A stretch of 64,000 nt of DNA, from NCBI RefSeq assembly GCF_000621445.1, contig NZ_JHYI01000023.1, positions 1 through 64,000 on the forward strand, read 5' to 3'. Shown here piece after piece: positions 27,357 to 36,864 of this stretch (the first letter of the stretch is position 1; each line of letters begins with the position of its first letter). Both the position numbers and the translations under genes were made by a program. Below the pieces are notes generated by a model that worked only from the letters and a program-made list of their open reading frames with translations, did no database searches and had not been told where the DNA came from. Source of the stretch: Alkalihalobacillus bogoriensis ATCC BAA-922 (GTDB lineage Bacteria; Bacillota; Bacilli; Bacillales; Bacillaceae_F).

Positions 27357-28271
27357 ATGAACAATCCGTTAAACAGACCTTTAGGATTTGGCCAAATTTT
27401 AGACCAAACCTTTTCAATAACGAAACGACATTTTTTAAACTTTTTTTTGATTATCCTTATTTTATCAGGTCCGTTTTATCTTCTCCAAGCGGTCGTTGAA
27501 CTTTTATATGGGGCTACTTTTTTTCGTGCTGTTGAGCTAGGGACAAATTGGTTTGATGATCTTTTTATGAGCTTTGATACTACATCCCCATCAGGAAGTG
27601 TCGCAGCTGAGCTTTGGAGTGGTGGTATCGAATTGATTTCATATGTTTTTCTCCCCATAGCACAAGCATCGATTTTATTAGCTATCTTTTCATTACGACA
27701 AGGAGAACAATACTCGATTGGGAGTGTTTTGAAAAAAGCTTTTTCGAGGTTTTGGCCAATTATTGGATGTAGCCTGTTATTTTTTCTTATTATGTTGGGA
27801 CTTATTTTTGTTCCTTTCATTTTGATTATGATTTTAACTATGGCGTTTGGTTTTATCCATCCTGTATTAGGAGCGGTTATAGCCATAATTTTATTTATCC
27901 CTTGCTTTTTTGGAGTCTTTTATTTTTACATCCGTTGGGGTTTTTATTTTGGTTCAGTCGTTATCGATAGGATTTCCCCAGGCTTAGGTCGAAGTTGGAA
28001 TTTAACAAAGAAAAGAACATGGACATTAATGGGGATTTACTTTTTACTCTTTATCATTGTATTACTTACCATGAGTGGGGTTGAACTTGTGTTTGGGGCT
28101 TTTCTAGGAAATAGTGTTTTATTTCAGCTTATTTTAAATGTCGTTGAAATGATTACATGGGTTATTTATTCGGTTGCTTTTGCTGTTATGTTTTTTGATT
28201 TAAAAGCTCGTTATGATGCAGATGATTTAAAAGAACTAATCGAAAGCTATGAACCGCTCAAATCAAATTAG
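27357..28271 (+). CDS. Polytopic membrane protein heading the MoxR/DUF58 cluster
   Basis: The 304-aa protein has about six hydrophobic segments. The start FGQILDQTFSITKRHFLNFF and the mid-protein KKAFSRFWPIIGCSLL pattern resemble the membrane domain of glycerophosphodiester phosphodiesterase-like (DUF975/YIP-like) proteins that accompany MoxR clusters. No catalytic motif is visible. GGGGGC lies before ATG 27357. It is 15 bp from the DUF4129 gene, so it is the first gene of a five-gene operon. Confidence 0.78.
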   Translation: MNNPLNRPLGFGQILDQTFSITKRHFLNFFLIILILSGPFYLLQAVVELLYGATFFRAVELGTNWFDDLFMSFDTTSPSGSVAAELWSGGIELISYVFLPIAQASILLAIFSLRQGEQYSIGSVLKKAFSRFWPIIGCSLLFFLIMLGLIFVPFILIMILTMAFGFIHPVLGAVIAIILFIPCFFGVFYFYIRWGFYFGSVVIDRISPGLGRSWNLTKKRTWTLMGIYFLLFIIVLLTMSGVELVFGAFLGNSVLFQLILNVVEMITWVIYSVAFAVMFFDLKARYDADDLKELIESYEPLKSN

Positions 28272-28286
28272 AGAAGTGGTGATGGA

Positions 28287-28928
28287 ATGGAAACAGAGGC
28301 TAGAGAAAAACTTGAAGAAATTTTAAAGCAAACCGAGTATACGGCGTACTATGACCAAACAGAATCATTCATTGAATCGATCTGGGCAAGAGTAGAAGCT
28401 TGGATTGTTGAAATTCTAATCAAACTATTTCCATCGCTTGAACCAACAGGAAGTATTGCCCAACTAGCTGTTATTGTTATTGTCATTGTATTTGTTGTTA
28501 TTTTATGTATTTCCTTATTTTTTATCGGAAGAAATGTGCAACGAAGACGTAAGTTTCGATCAGCAAAACCATTTCAGTCCGCTAATGAATTTAAATGGAC
28601 ATATAGAGAACATAGAGAAGCCGCCAAAAATTATGAAAAAGAGAGTAATTATAATGAAGCAACACGACATTTATTTTTTGCGTTACTGCTATTTTATCAT
28701 GAGACAAAACGGTTACATGCAAAAATTTGGAAGACAAATTGGGAATATTACGATGAACTGCAAAAAGGAGATTCAAGTGATGCCGTACTGTTTTTTAATT
28801 TGGCATTGTTATTTGAGAAGGTGACATATGGTGAAGGCGCAGTTGAAAAAGAAGAATATGATTCTTATCAATATGAAGTGAACCAAAAAATAGAGATGCA
28901 CAATAGAAACATAGCGAAGGAGGAATGA
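28287..28928 (+). CDS. DUF4129 domain protein
   Basis: The 213-aa protein has one transmembrane helix at residues ~55-80 (IAQLAVIVIVIVFVVILCIS). A C-terminal cytoplasmic helical domain contains YNEATRHLFFALLLFYHETK and TNWEYYDEL, the hallmark of DUF4129. DUF4129 proteins accompany MoxR AAA ATPases and DUF58 proteins and may link them to the membrane. It sits between the polytopic protein and DUF4350, with gaps of 15 and 7 bp. Confidence 0.85.
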   Translation: METEAREKLEEILKQTEYTAYYDQTESFIESIWARVEAWIVEILIKLFPSLEPTGSIAQLAVIVIVIVFVVILCISLFFIGRNVQRRRKFRSAKPFQSANEFKWTYREHREAAKNYEKESNYNEATRHLFFALLLFYHETKRLHAKIWKTNWEYYDELQKGDSSDAVLFFNLALLFEKVTYGEGAVEKEEYDSYQYEVNQKIEMHNRNIAKEE

Positions 28929-28935
28929 TCCTGTT

Positions 28936-30075
28936 TTGAACAGTTCCAAATTTACAAAAAAGAGTTGGCTGTGGATCTCTGTTTTGCTACTTTTGTTTTT
29001 GCTGTTTGGTTACTTGATTAGTTCAAAACAGCAACAGCTTATTGAATATCCACGATATGTTTCAGAATCACCTTCTCCAACAGGTGTGAAAGCATGGTTT
29101 ACCTACTTACAACAAGAAGATCTTCAAGTCGATAAATGGACTCACTTACCGTCTTATCTTCCAAAAAATGACGATCATCAAGTTTTGTTTATGATAGAAC
29201 CTTTTTTTATACCAACAAGTACTGAAATGCAAGATTACATAAATTTTATGGAGGAAGGAAATACAATCATCTTGTTCCATGAAAATCCTAGAGGAATGTT
29301 TGATTTACAAGTTGAGTATGTCGACTCAGGATTTGAATTGGTTCAGACGATAACATCAGGACAAGGAAACCAATATGAAGGACATGTTTGGTCTAACGTC
29401 CGACTTCTTCCTAAAGAAGAAGACCAAATGTTGTTTCATGATGACTTTGGTGTTATTGCGCTAAAGCGGTCATATGGTGAAGGATCATTATTTGTATTGA
29501 ACACTCCGCAATGGGTTACGAATGAACATATTTTATCTCAACAGCATCTTTCCTTGTTGTTTTCGTTCCTTCAACTTGATGAATATACAGCAGTATTATT
29601 TGATGAATATATTCATGGTGCTCATAAAGAAACAGTTTGGACCGTCTACCCAACGTGGTTTTTACTTTTGCTTGTTCAAGGTGCTGTCATCACGTTAGTG
29701 TGGCTTTGGTATAAAGGGAAGCGTTTCGGTCCGATTATTACCCGGCGTGAAGAATATGTTCGATTTAGTGATGAAGGAATTCGTGCTTTAGCAGCATGGT
29801 ATAATCGTGGTCAGCTTTATCGGGAAGCACTAGTTATTCAAGCTGATTATGTGAAAATCAAAATGCAAGAGCGCTGGGGGCTTCCTTATAGTAAAGCATG
29901 GGTTGATTGTAACGATACGTTTGAAAAAAAATGGAATGGCATGGCAAAGGAAGAGATTCATTCGTTTACGAGTCGAATTCAGGATGTACTACGAAAAGAA
30001 AACATAAGCAAACAAGAATTTCTTTTCTGGACGAAAATGATTGAACAATTGCGAAAAGAGGTGGAAGAAGGATGA
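28936..30075 (+). CDS. DUF4350 domain protein
   Basis: The 379-aa protein has an N-terminal membrane helix (WLWISVLLLLFLLFGYLI) and a second one at ~237-258 (WFLLLLVQGAVITLVWLW). Between them is an extracytoplasmic DUF4350 domain: SPSPTGVKAWFTYLQQEDLQ, then a Rossmann-like LFMIEPFFIPTSTEM and NTIILFHEN. The C-terminal ~115 residues are cytoplasmic and helical. The start is TTG 28936, with GGAGG overlapping the end of the preceding gene. Its stop overlaps the MoxR start (ATGA). Confidence 0.83.
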   Translation: MNSSKFTKKSWLWISVLLLLFLLFGYLISSKQQQLIEYPRYVSESPSPTGVKAWFTYLQQEDLQVDKWTHLPSYLPKNDDHQVLFMIEPFFIPTSTEMQDYINFMEEGNTIILFHENPRGMFDLQVEYVDSGFELVQTITSGQGNQYEGHVWSNVRLLPKEEDQMLFHDDFGVIALKRSYGEGSLFVLNTPQWVTNEHILSQQHLSLLFSFLQLDEYTAVLFDEYIHGAHKETVWTVYPTWFLLLLVQGAVITLVWLWYKGKRFGPIITRREEYVRFSDEGIRALAAWYNRGQLYREALVIQADYVKIKMQERWGLPYSKAWVDCNDTFEKKWNGMAKEEIHSFTSRIQDVLRKENISKQEFLFWTKMIEQLRKEVEEG

Positions 30076-31001
30076 GACAAGAGCTTACATCCTTAATTGA
30101 ACAGTATGAAACACATATTCATGGTCAAAGTCTGAATATAAAGCTATTGTTAGCTTCGATTTTAACAGGTGGACATGTGTTATTAGAAGGTGTTCCAGGT
30201 ACGGGAAAAACAAAAATGGTGCGAACGTTAGCGTCTTTATTAGGTGGTACATTCCATCGTATTCAGTTTACTCCAGATTTGCTTCCGAGCGATATTACAG
30301 GAAGTATGATATACAATATGAAGGAAGGTTCATTCCAAACGTTAAAAGGTCCCATTTTTACTAATATTTTGCTTGCGGACGAAATTAACCGAACACCAGC
30401 GAAAACACAGGCAGCTCTTTTAGAAGCGATGGAAGAAAAACAAGTGACAATCCAAGGGGAAACATTTAAATTACCTGATGTGTTTTTTGTAGTGGCTACG
30501 CAAAATCCAATTGAATTTGAAGGGACATATCCACTCCCAGAAGCTCAACAAGATCGCTTTTTATTTAAATTAATAATCGATTTTCCGTCTTTAGAGGAAG
30601 AAACAAAAGTATTACGAGAAGTGATTGAAAACAAGTTAAATTTTCAAGCTATTCAAGCCAGTCTTGATATGGATACTTTTTATAACATTCGAAAAGAAAT
30701 GGAACAAGTGACAATTCGGGACAGTGTGCTCGAATATATTTTGAAAATCGTTAGGCTAACGAGAGAATCAGAGATGTTTCGTTTTGGAGCTAGTACCCGT
30801 GCAGCAATAGCCATTGGAAAAGCGAGTCAAGCGTGGGCTTATTTATCAGGAAGGGATTATGTGACTCCTGATGATATAAAACTTGTTGCTCGACCAGCAT
30901 TACGCCACAGAGTTCAATTATCTCCTCATATAGAATTGGAGGGAGCGACCGTTGACCAAACCATCGCAGAACTTATTGGATCGATTCCTGTTCCGAGATA
31001 A
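30072..31001 (+). CDS. MoxR-type AAA+ ATPase
   Basis: The 309-aa cytoplasmic ATPase has Walker A GVPGTGKTKMVRTLA (residues ~40-54) and Walker B ILLADEINRTPAKTQAALLEAM. Sensor 1 is FFVVATQNPIEFEGTYPLPEAQ, and an arginine finger QDRF follows. MoxR proteins act as chaperone-like ATPases that insert metals or assemble complexes containing VWA-domain or DUF58 proteins. The next gene is the DUF58 partner, overlapping by 50 bp, which implies coupled translation. Confidence 0.93.
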   Translation: MRQELTSLIEQYETHIHGQSLNIKLLLASILTGGHVLLEGVPGTGKTKMVRTLASLLGGTFHRIQFTPDLLPSDITGSMIYNMKEGSFQTLKGPIFTNILLADEINRTPAKTQAALLEAMEEKQVTIQGETFKLPDVFFVVATQNPIEFEGTYPLPEAQQDRFLFKLIIDFPSLEEETKVLREVIENKLNFQAIQASLDMDTFYNIRKEMEQVTIRDSVLEYILKIVRLTRESEMFRFGASTRAAIAIGKASQAWAYLSGRDYVTPDDIKLVARPALRHRVQLSPHIELEGATVDQTIAELIGSIPVPR

Positions 31002-32307
31002 AGGAATTGTACCTTCGAAAAAACTAGTAATTTTTCTTAGTGTAACTGCAGGGATTTTTTTAATTGGAAGCTTTTTCGGTCTTTCGTTCGTTTTTATTCT
31101 TCTCTTGTTCATTATTGTTTTACTTGCAAGCTTAAGTGACTTATTGTTTTCTGCTAAAAAAGGGCAATTAACATTTACTAGAACTATCGAGGAGAAAATC
31201 GAGCGTGGTCTATCGTATCGTGTTTCTATTACAATAGAAACGATGTCTTCTCATTGGATAAAGATAGAACTTATTGATGGATTGCCACAATCTTTTGTAC
31301 GGTCATTTCCGATTCATGGTGTATTATCGAGCGAAAGAACAACCGTGATTTATGAAACGATCGCTCCCATACGAGGGGATTACACGATCTCGTATTTGTT
31401 CGTTCGCTATGAAAGTAAACTTGGATTATGGAAAAAACAAATAAAAGTACCCCTTGAGGATAAAGTGAAAGTCATCCCTGATATGACGGAGACAAAACAG
31501 TATTTAGAAAGTGCTCAACGATATTTATTATATGAAGGTTCAATGAAGAGAAAACATCGAAGTGGTGCAGGTGAATTTTCAAAAATTAGAAACTATGTCG
31601 TTGGGGATGACCCGCGCTTAATTAATTGGCGTCAAACAGCAAAGCTTCAAGAAGTCATGTCGAACGAATATGAGCCTGAACACGGTAAATATATAACAAT
31701 TTTAGTTGATTGTGGTCGTATGATGGGGTCGGAGTTAAAAAAAGGGAACCGTTTGGAAAAAGCGTTAGAAGCGGCATTAACCGTTACAGCAGCAGCGCTA
31801 AATAAAGGTGATTATGTTGCCGTCATTGCTTTTTCGAAAGATGTGAAAGTTTTTGTGCCTCCGGGTAAAGGAATGGCGCATTTTCAAACGATTTTGCATG
31901 CAATTTATGATGTACAAGTGGATGCAGCAGAATCAAATTATGGAGAAATTTTACGTTACTTAGAACTTGTTCAAAAAAAGCGCAGTTTCCTTTTGTTATT
32001 TAGTGATGTAAGTACGTTTTTACATGAAGAGAGTGCACTTCATTATTTAATAAGATTACGAAAACGCCATTTGTTTTTGATGATCGGTGTAGAAGATGAG
32101 ACATTATTGGAAAGAGTTGCTGACTATCCTACGACGGTTCAAAACGCTATGGTAAAAACGATAGCACAGCAACAATGGGTAGTAAAAAAACGCGGAAAAG
32201 CAAAGTGGGAAAAACAAGGCCTCCACTTAGTGGAGGCAAAAGAAGAGAGGTTGGCAACGGTTGCTGTTTCCTCGTATATCAATATAATTAATCGTGGGTT
32301 GTTATAA
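30952..32307 (+). CDS. DUF58 domain protein (VWA-like partner of MoxR)
   Basis: The 451-aa protein has two N-terminal membrane helices (LVIFLSVTAGIFLIGSFFGL and FVFILLLFIIVLLASLSDLL). The DUF58 core motif is RSGAGEFSKIRNYVVGDDPR followed by INWRQTAK at residues ~202-230. The C-terminal part is VWA-like with ITILVDCGRMMGSE as a degenerate MIDAS (D-x-G-x rather than D-x-S-x-S). The start is TTG 30952 with GGAGGGA upstream, 50 bp inside moxR. Its 3' end overlaps the convergent SpoIIM gene by 20 bp. Confidence 0.9.
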   Translation: MTKPSQNLLDRFLFRDKGIVPSKKLVIFLSVTAGIFLIGSFFGLSFVFILLLFIIVLLASLSDLLFSAKKGQLTFTRTIEEKIERGLSYRVSITIETMSSHWIKIELIDGLPQSFVRSFPIHGVLSSERTTVIYETIAPIRGDYTISYLFVRYESKLGLWKKQIKVPLEDKVKVIPDMTETKQYLESAQRYLLYEGSMKRKHRSGAGEFSKIRNYVVGDDPRLINWRQTAKLQEVMSNEYEPEHGKYITILVDCGRMMGSELKKGNRLEKALEAALTVTAAALNKGDYVAVIAFSKDVKVFVPPGKGMAHFQTILHAIYDVQVDAAESNYGEILRYLELVQKKRSFLLLFSDVSTFLHEESALHYLIRLRKRHLFLMIGVEDETLLERVADYPTTVQNAMVKTIAQQQWVVKKRGKAKWEKQGLHLVEAKEERLATVAVSSYINIINRGLL

Positions 32308-33265
32308 GTTGTTTTTTCGTAAGTAATCTATTTCCAACGATAATATAGGCAAGTAATCCAATGACGGTAATAAAAGCAACAGCATATTTAGCTCCTAGCG
32401 GGATGGGAGCTGGTGTGATAAACCCTTCAACAAAGGCAGCAATGATGAATAGCGGAATGGTACCAAGTAAAAGTAAAACGGAGCGTTTCCCGTTTTCTTT
32501 TAATTGGTAACCTCTAGAATATTCACCTGGCACAAATAACTTATATCCCATTAGTAATCCTGCACCGCCTGCAATAAAGATGGCCGTCAATTCAATCATA
32601 CCGTGTGGGACGATATAAGCCCAAAATTGATAGGACATTCCATAATGCCAAAAAAGAGCAGCCAAAGCACCAACGATAATCCCGTTATAAATTAAAACGT
32701 ACACGGTCAGAATGCCAAATGTCACCCCTCCAGCAAAAGCTAAAATAGCAACTTGGATATTATTTAACATAATGGTGACGGACATATAAGAAGCATTTAT
32801 CATATCGTGATTTTTCCCTAATTGCTCAGGATCCACTGCTTGAGCAATATCAGCAGGAAGAATCGAATATAAATAAAGAGGATCTTGTAACACCGTAAAA
32901 AAACTTCCAAGCATTCCTAACGAGAACAAAAGCATCGCAACAATAATAAATTTCCATTGTTGGAGAAAGAGCCCAATAAAAGTTGTGCCAAAAAATTGTC
33001 CGATTTGTTTTAAACTAGAAACTTGGTCACGGTATAGGAGATTATGAGCTTTCGCAACAAGACCGTTTAAGTAAAAGGTAACATCTTCACCTTTAAAATA
33101 AGTTTGGCTATAGGATAAATGTTGCGCTGTTTTTTGATAAAGTTTATGAAAGTGTTCGATTTCTGCTCCTGTTACATTCCGCTTTTTTTTGTGGAAAATA
33201 CGAATGAGATGTTCAAGTTGCTTCCAATCTTCGCGGTGCAATTGAACAAATTGTTTCATCTTCAT
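32288..33265 (-). CDS. SpoIIM/DUF95-family membrane protein
   Basis: The 325-aa protein has a ~100-residue cytoplasmic helical N-terminus followed by five to six membrane helices. The SpoIIM signature is seen as NNIQVAILAFAGGVTFGILTV followed by GIIVGALAALF and a PHGMIELTAIFIAGGAGL loop. It is longer than the ~214-aa sporulation protein SpoIIM and belongs to the SpoIIM-like proteins found in MoxR clusters. Here it is on the opposite strand, tail-to-tail with DUF58, and diverges from the RDD gene. Sporulation function should not be assumed. Confidence 0.88.
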   Translation of the reverse strand: MKMKQFVQLHREDWKQLEHLIRIFHKKKRNVTGAEIEHFHKLYQKTAQHLSYSQTYFKGEDVTFYLNGLVAKAHNLLYRDQVSSLKQIGQFFGTTFIGLFLQQWKFIIVAMLLFSLGMLGSFFTVLQDPLYLYSILPADIAQAVDPEQLGKNHDMINASYMSVTIMLNNIQVAILAFAGGVTFGILTVYVLIYNGIIVGALAALFWHYGMSYQFWAYIVPHGMIELTAIFIAGGAGLLMGYKLFVPGEYSRGYQLKENGKRSVLLLLGTIPLFIIAAFVEGFITPAPIPLGAKYAVAFITVIGLLAYIIVGNRLLTKKQLITTHD

Positions 33266-33389
33266 TATTGTGACACCCTCTTATCATTTACATACGAATT
33301 AAGACAAAAGCCTTTATATCTATTATAGTGATACGATAGAAAAATAGAAACAGATAAGTTAAATTTTTACATGCATGAGGTGAGAATAA

Positions 33390-34175
33390 GTGAATGAAAT
33401 CGAAGTGAAAACACCAGAATATGTGTCACTACAGTTTGAACCTGCAGGGTTAGGAAGTCGCTCTGTAGCCTTTATTATTGATCAAGCGATTTTAACAGTC
33501 GCAACAATAATACTTGTGGTCATTTTTATGATCATTTTGCCTGTACTTGAAGCTGGAGGTGTACCGGCGGCTTTTGCAGATATTCTGTTAATCTTATTTT
33601 TTGTGTTATTATTTTTAATTAATTGGGGATATTTTGTTGTATATGAGTTTTTTTCTGCTGGACGCACAGTTGGTAAAATGGCTATTGGTATTAGAGTTAT
33701 TCAGGAAAACGGTCATAGCATTACGTTGTTATCAAGTTTTCTGCGTAATTTACTCCGAATCATTGATGCTTTACCAACGAGTTACTTACTAGGGATCCTG
33801 ATGATTTTTCTTCATCCGAAACATAAACGAATCGGTGATTTAGTTGCCGGAACCATTGTCGTTCATGAAAAAAGAAAAAAAGCTATAAAAAGAACCTCGA
33901 TTGATGTTGAAATCGAAAAAAGAAAAATACAAAGCTCCGATCAACCTATTGTGCTCTCTTCTTTCGGGAAAAAAGAATGGGACCTTCTTAAAATGTATAG
34001 TGAGCGACTATTGCATTTACAGCATGAAGAACGAATACAAGTAACTGAACAATTAGCAGCAAAACTATTTCCGAAAGCAGGTATCCCTGTCGAAGGAAAA
34101 ACACATTTCGAACGAGAGAATGGCTTGCTTCTTCTTTATGTGAAAATGAAAGAGGAGTGGGAATTCGAGCTTTAA
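33390..34175 (+). CDS. RDD-family membrane protein
   Basis: The 261-aa protein has an RDD domain at residues ~14-150: an N-terminal segment with AGLGSRSVAFIIDQAIL (the R...D pair), two to three helices, then SAGRTVGKMAIGIRVI and HPKHKRIGDLVAGTIVVHE. A ~100-residue cytoplasmic tail follows, with charged helices. The start is GTG 33390 six nt after GAGGTGA. RDD proteins regularly accompany SpoIIM-like, MoxR and DUF58 genes; the joint role is unknown. Confidence 0.9.
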   Translation: MNEIEVKTPEYVSLQFEPAGLGSRSVAFIIDQAILTVATIILVVIFMIILPVLEAGGVPAAFADILLILFFVLLFLINWGYFVVYEFFSAGRTVGKMAIGIRVIQENGHSITLLSSFLRNLLRIIDALPTSYLLGILMIFLHPKHKRIGDLVAGTIVVHEKRKKAIKRTSIDVEIEKRKIQSSDQPIVLSSFGKKEWDLLKMYSERLLHLQHEERIQVTEQLAAKLFPKAGIPVEGKTHFERENGLLLLYVKMKEEWEFEL

Positions 34176-34209
34176 ACTGCCGTGAAAGTACGGCAGTTTT
34201 TTTTTTTTT
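34174..34209 (+). terminator. Terminator of the RDD gene
   Basis: A perfect 10-bp stem (34174-34183 with 34190-34199) is followed by a long T tract. Confidence 0.93.
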
Positions 34210-34454
34210 CGCTTGTATGGGAATCGAAAGCCACTCGCTACGTTTTTTTGTTATATGATTTATATGCCGATATATATGAATACAATTGAACATATGTCAG
34301 TATTGAATAAAACATAGGTAGTGTTTCATAAAATATCGAAAGAAACGAACTTGGCTATTCATTAGAAAAAATTACGAAGCAGAATTCTAGAAAAATGTTA
34401 AAAATAGGAGTAGTCTATACTAAGGAATTTTAACATGTTGAGAGAAGGTATTAT

Positions 34455-35882
34455 ATGAATGCTTCATTAGGAACGATTAATCGAAAAACCGTTGTTGCTT
34501 TATTACTGATTGGTTCATTTATTGCCATATTAAACCAAACATTAATGATTACTGCGATACCGCCGATTATGAATGAAATGGGAGTTAGTCCGAATAGTGC
34601 ACAATGGCTAACGACTGTTTTTATGCTAGTAAATGGAATTATGATTCCTGTTAGTGCATTTTTATTAGAACGATTTACAACGAGACAATTATTTATTACC
34701 GCAATGAGTGTCTTTGCCTTTGGTACACTTGTTGGTGGGTTTGCGGCTAATTTTGAAATGTTGTTGCTTGCCCGAGTCATTCAATCATTAGGGGCAGGCG
34801 TAATGCTACCATTAATGACAACCGTCTTTTTAATGATTTTTCCAAAAGAACGGCGAGGGTCTGCCATGGGATTAATCGGGTTAGTGATTTCCTTTGCCCC
34901 AGCAATTGGTCCTGCATTGTCAGGCTGGGTCACTTCGAATTACTCTTGGCGTGTGTTGTTTTTTATTATTTTTCCGATAGCCATTATCGATATTATTATT
35001 GCGATATTTGTGTTGAAAAACGTAACTGAGGTAACTAAGCCAAATGTCGATATCATCTCCATTCTGTTTTCTTCCTTTGGGTTTGGTGGATTGCTATATG
35101 GGTTTACAAGTGCAGGGAATAACAGTTGGACACATTTCTTAACGTTACTTTCATTAGGGATTGGGGTATTGGCGTTACTACTATTTATTTTGCGGCAATT
35201 AAAGCTTGCACATCCTATGCTTGAATTCCGTGTATTTACATACTCAATCTTTCCATTTGCTGTTATTATCGGAATGATTGGATTTATGGGATTAATAGGT
35301 GTTGAAACATTAGTTCCAATGTACATGCAAAATATGAGAGAGTTCACCGCTTTTGAAGCAGGATTAGCTTTATTACCTGGGGCATTAGTCATGGGAATGA
35401 TGTCGCCGATTACAGGGAGGATTTTTGATAAAATTGGGGCAAAATGGTTAGTCATTACTGGGTTACTCATAATGACAATTTCTTCTTTTGCGTTCGTCAT
35501 TTTAAGTCCCACTACATCTTTTGTTTATATTACCGTCATGTATACGATAAGAATGTTTGGATTATCAATGGTGATGATGCCTGTTGCAACGGCAGCACTT
35601 AATCAGCTTCCTAACCGATTAATCCCACATGGAGCTGCGATGGATAATACGATGAGAATGGTTGCAGCTTCAGTAGGGACGGCGATATTAGTGACTGTAA
35701 TGACGACAACTAAGCAAAGAGCAGAAAGTCAAGGTCACCTTGATTATCCTGATATTTATGGGGTGAATATGGCATTTATCGTATTATCTGTCTTAACTTT
35801 GCTTGCTTTAATCGTAGCGTTGTTTATTAAATATGAACGAAATAAAAACAATGAAACGGAACAAGAAGGCGAACAAGGATAA
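34455..35882 (+). CDS. MFS transporter, DHA2/EmrB-QacA type
   Basis: The 475-aa protein has 14 predicted helices. FIAILNQTLMITAIPPIMNEMGVS is the DHA2 motif D1 region (shown in parts: the L-N-Q-T-L start), with LLERFTTRQLF as motif A and VISFAPAIGPALSGWV as motif C for drug/proton antiport. The gene begins at ATG 34455 after GAGAGAAGG. It is a single gene; no regulator is adjacent. Multidrug export is the likely role. Confidence 0.88.
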   Translation: MNASLGTINRKTVVALLLIGSFIAILNQTLMITAIPPIMNEMGVSPNSAQWLTTVFMLVNGIMIPVSAFLLERFTTRQLFITAMSVFAFGTLVGGFAANFEMLLLARVIQSLGAGVMLPLMTTVFLMIFPKERRGSAMGLIGLVISFAPAIGPALSGWVTSNYSWRVLFFIIFPIAIIDIIIAIFVLKNVTEVTKPNVDIISILFSSFGFGGLLYGFTSAGNNSWTHFLTLLSLGIGVLALLLFILRQLKLAHPMLEFRVFTYSIFPFAVIIGMIGFMGLIGVETLVPMYMQNMREFTAFEAGLALLPGALVMGMMSPITGRIFDKIGAKWLVITGLLIMTISSFAFVILSPTTSFVYITVMYTIRMFGLSMVMMPVATAALNQLPNRLIPHGAAMDNTMRMVAASVGTAILVTVMTTTKQRAESQGHLDYPDIYGVNMAFIVLSVLTLLALIVALFIKYERNKNNETEQEGEQG

Positions 35883-35897
35883 ATAAGAGTGAAAAGG

Positions 35898-35929
35898 AAA
35901 AAACGTTAGCCAGGTGGTTGACGTTTTTT
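35898..35929 (+). terminator. Terminator of the DHA2 transporter gene
   Basis: AAAAAACGT (35898-35906) pairs with ACGTTTTTT (35921-35929), ending in a T run. Confidence 0.8.
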
Positions 35930-36010
35930 ATTCACAATTAAACTTATAAAGTGAAACCTTTTGACTTCTTGTTCGTAATAGTAGAAATAAAAGGGAGGCA
36001 TAGTTAAATT

Positions 36011-36268
36011 ATGAAACTATTATCCGGAACGATAAATCAAGATATTATTATTGAAAGAGATACTGTACTGCTTGGGAAAATTAAAGGTACTGTGACTGTG
36101 TTGAGCGGGGCGAAATTAGAATTGAGAGGGGAGGTAGATGGGACAATTATTATATCTCCATTCTCACGGTTAGTTGTGGAGCACACCGTTTTCGGCGATA
36201 TAGTCAATCGAGGTGGACAAATCGAAAAGATTAATGGAGATATTAAAGGTCAGATTATCAATGAATAA
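36011..36268 (+). CDS. Short bactofilin-like beta-helix protein, 85 aa
   Basis: The 85-residue protein is made almost entirely of short beta rungs: DIIIERDTVLLGKIKGTVTV, LSGAKLELRGEVDGTIIISP, FSRLVVEHTVFGDIV, KINGDIKGQI. This is the polymer-forming bactofilin (DUF583) pattern but shorter than the usual 100-170 residues and without a terminal tail. There is no signal or membrane segment. GGGAGG is about 13 nt before ATG 36011. It may assemble into filaments, but that is inference. Confidence 0.72.
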   Translation: MKLLSGTINQDIIIERDTVLLGKIKGTVTVLSGAKLELRGEVDGTIIISPFSRLVVEHTVFGDIVNRGGQIEKINGDIKGQIINE

Positions 36269-36486
36269 TATTAAGACCAATGTTTTCATCTTCTTCCAGT
36301 AAGACTTTTTTAGTCCTAACCAAAGATAGGCATTAAGTTCCTTTCATCTATAATTCATCGTGTATAACATGTCGTTTTTGCGCGACTTATGCAGTGTTTT
36401 AAAAGATTTCATCGAATTGTTGCTTAGAACATTGTATAATAGGAAAATCCGAAGAATGTACAATCTAGTAAGGGAGGGCCTACCAA

Positions 36487-36864
36487 ATGGTATGGGTATT
36501 AACTTTTTTGTTTGTTTCAGCGATTGTATTGCTCGCCGTGTCATATGTAAAAATGAAGCAATCAAAAACAGAGGAACAACATCATATTGAACAAGTCTCT
36601 ATTTCTATGACAGAAGAATTACTTAAAGTTCAGGAACAACTTAGAAAAATAGAATTAGATGCTGAAATTACGGCACAAGAAGCAGAGGTAAGTACTGGGG
36701 AACAAAGACAGTTAATCCGTGATGTGTTAGATTTACATAGGCGAGGATATTCCTTTGAAAGTATTGCGAATGAAAAACAACGCAGTGTACCTGAGATTGA
36801 ACTTATGTTAGCTCCTTATGTTCAGCATAAGAATGAAAGGAGAAAGGTAGCCAATGACAGCTAA
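36487..36864 (+). CDS. Single-pass membrane protein with coiled coil and C-terminal HTH-like segment (DUF6115/SwrB-like)
   Basis: The 125-aa protein has an N-terminal transmembrane helix (VWVLTFLFVSAIVLLAVSYV) and a Glu/Gln-rich coiled coil at residues ~30-72. A C-terminal module LIRDVLDLHRRGYSFESIA and VPEIELMLAPY looks like a short helix-turn-helix. This layout is shared by YlxL/SwrB-like proteins of bacilli. AGGGAGGG precedes ATG 36487, and the next gene overlaps its end by 11 bp, so they form an operon. Confidence 0.75.
   Translation: MVWVLTFLFVSAIVLLAVSYVKMKQSKTEEQHHIEQVSISMTEELLKVQEQLRKIELDAEITAQEAEVSTGEQRQLIRDVLDLHRRGYSFESIANEKQRSVPEIELMLAPYVQHKNERRKVANDS

Noticed and set aside
32288-33265. 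Calling this gene the sporulation gene spoIIM
   Set aside because: It is much longer than SpoIIM and sits beside a MoxR cluster, so only family membership is claimed.
34940-35512. 190-codon minus-strand ORF inside the DHA2 transporter gene
   Set aside because: It is an antisense shadow with Asn/Ile/Pro-rich composition and no RBS.
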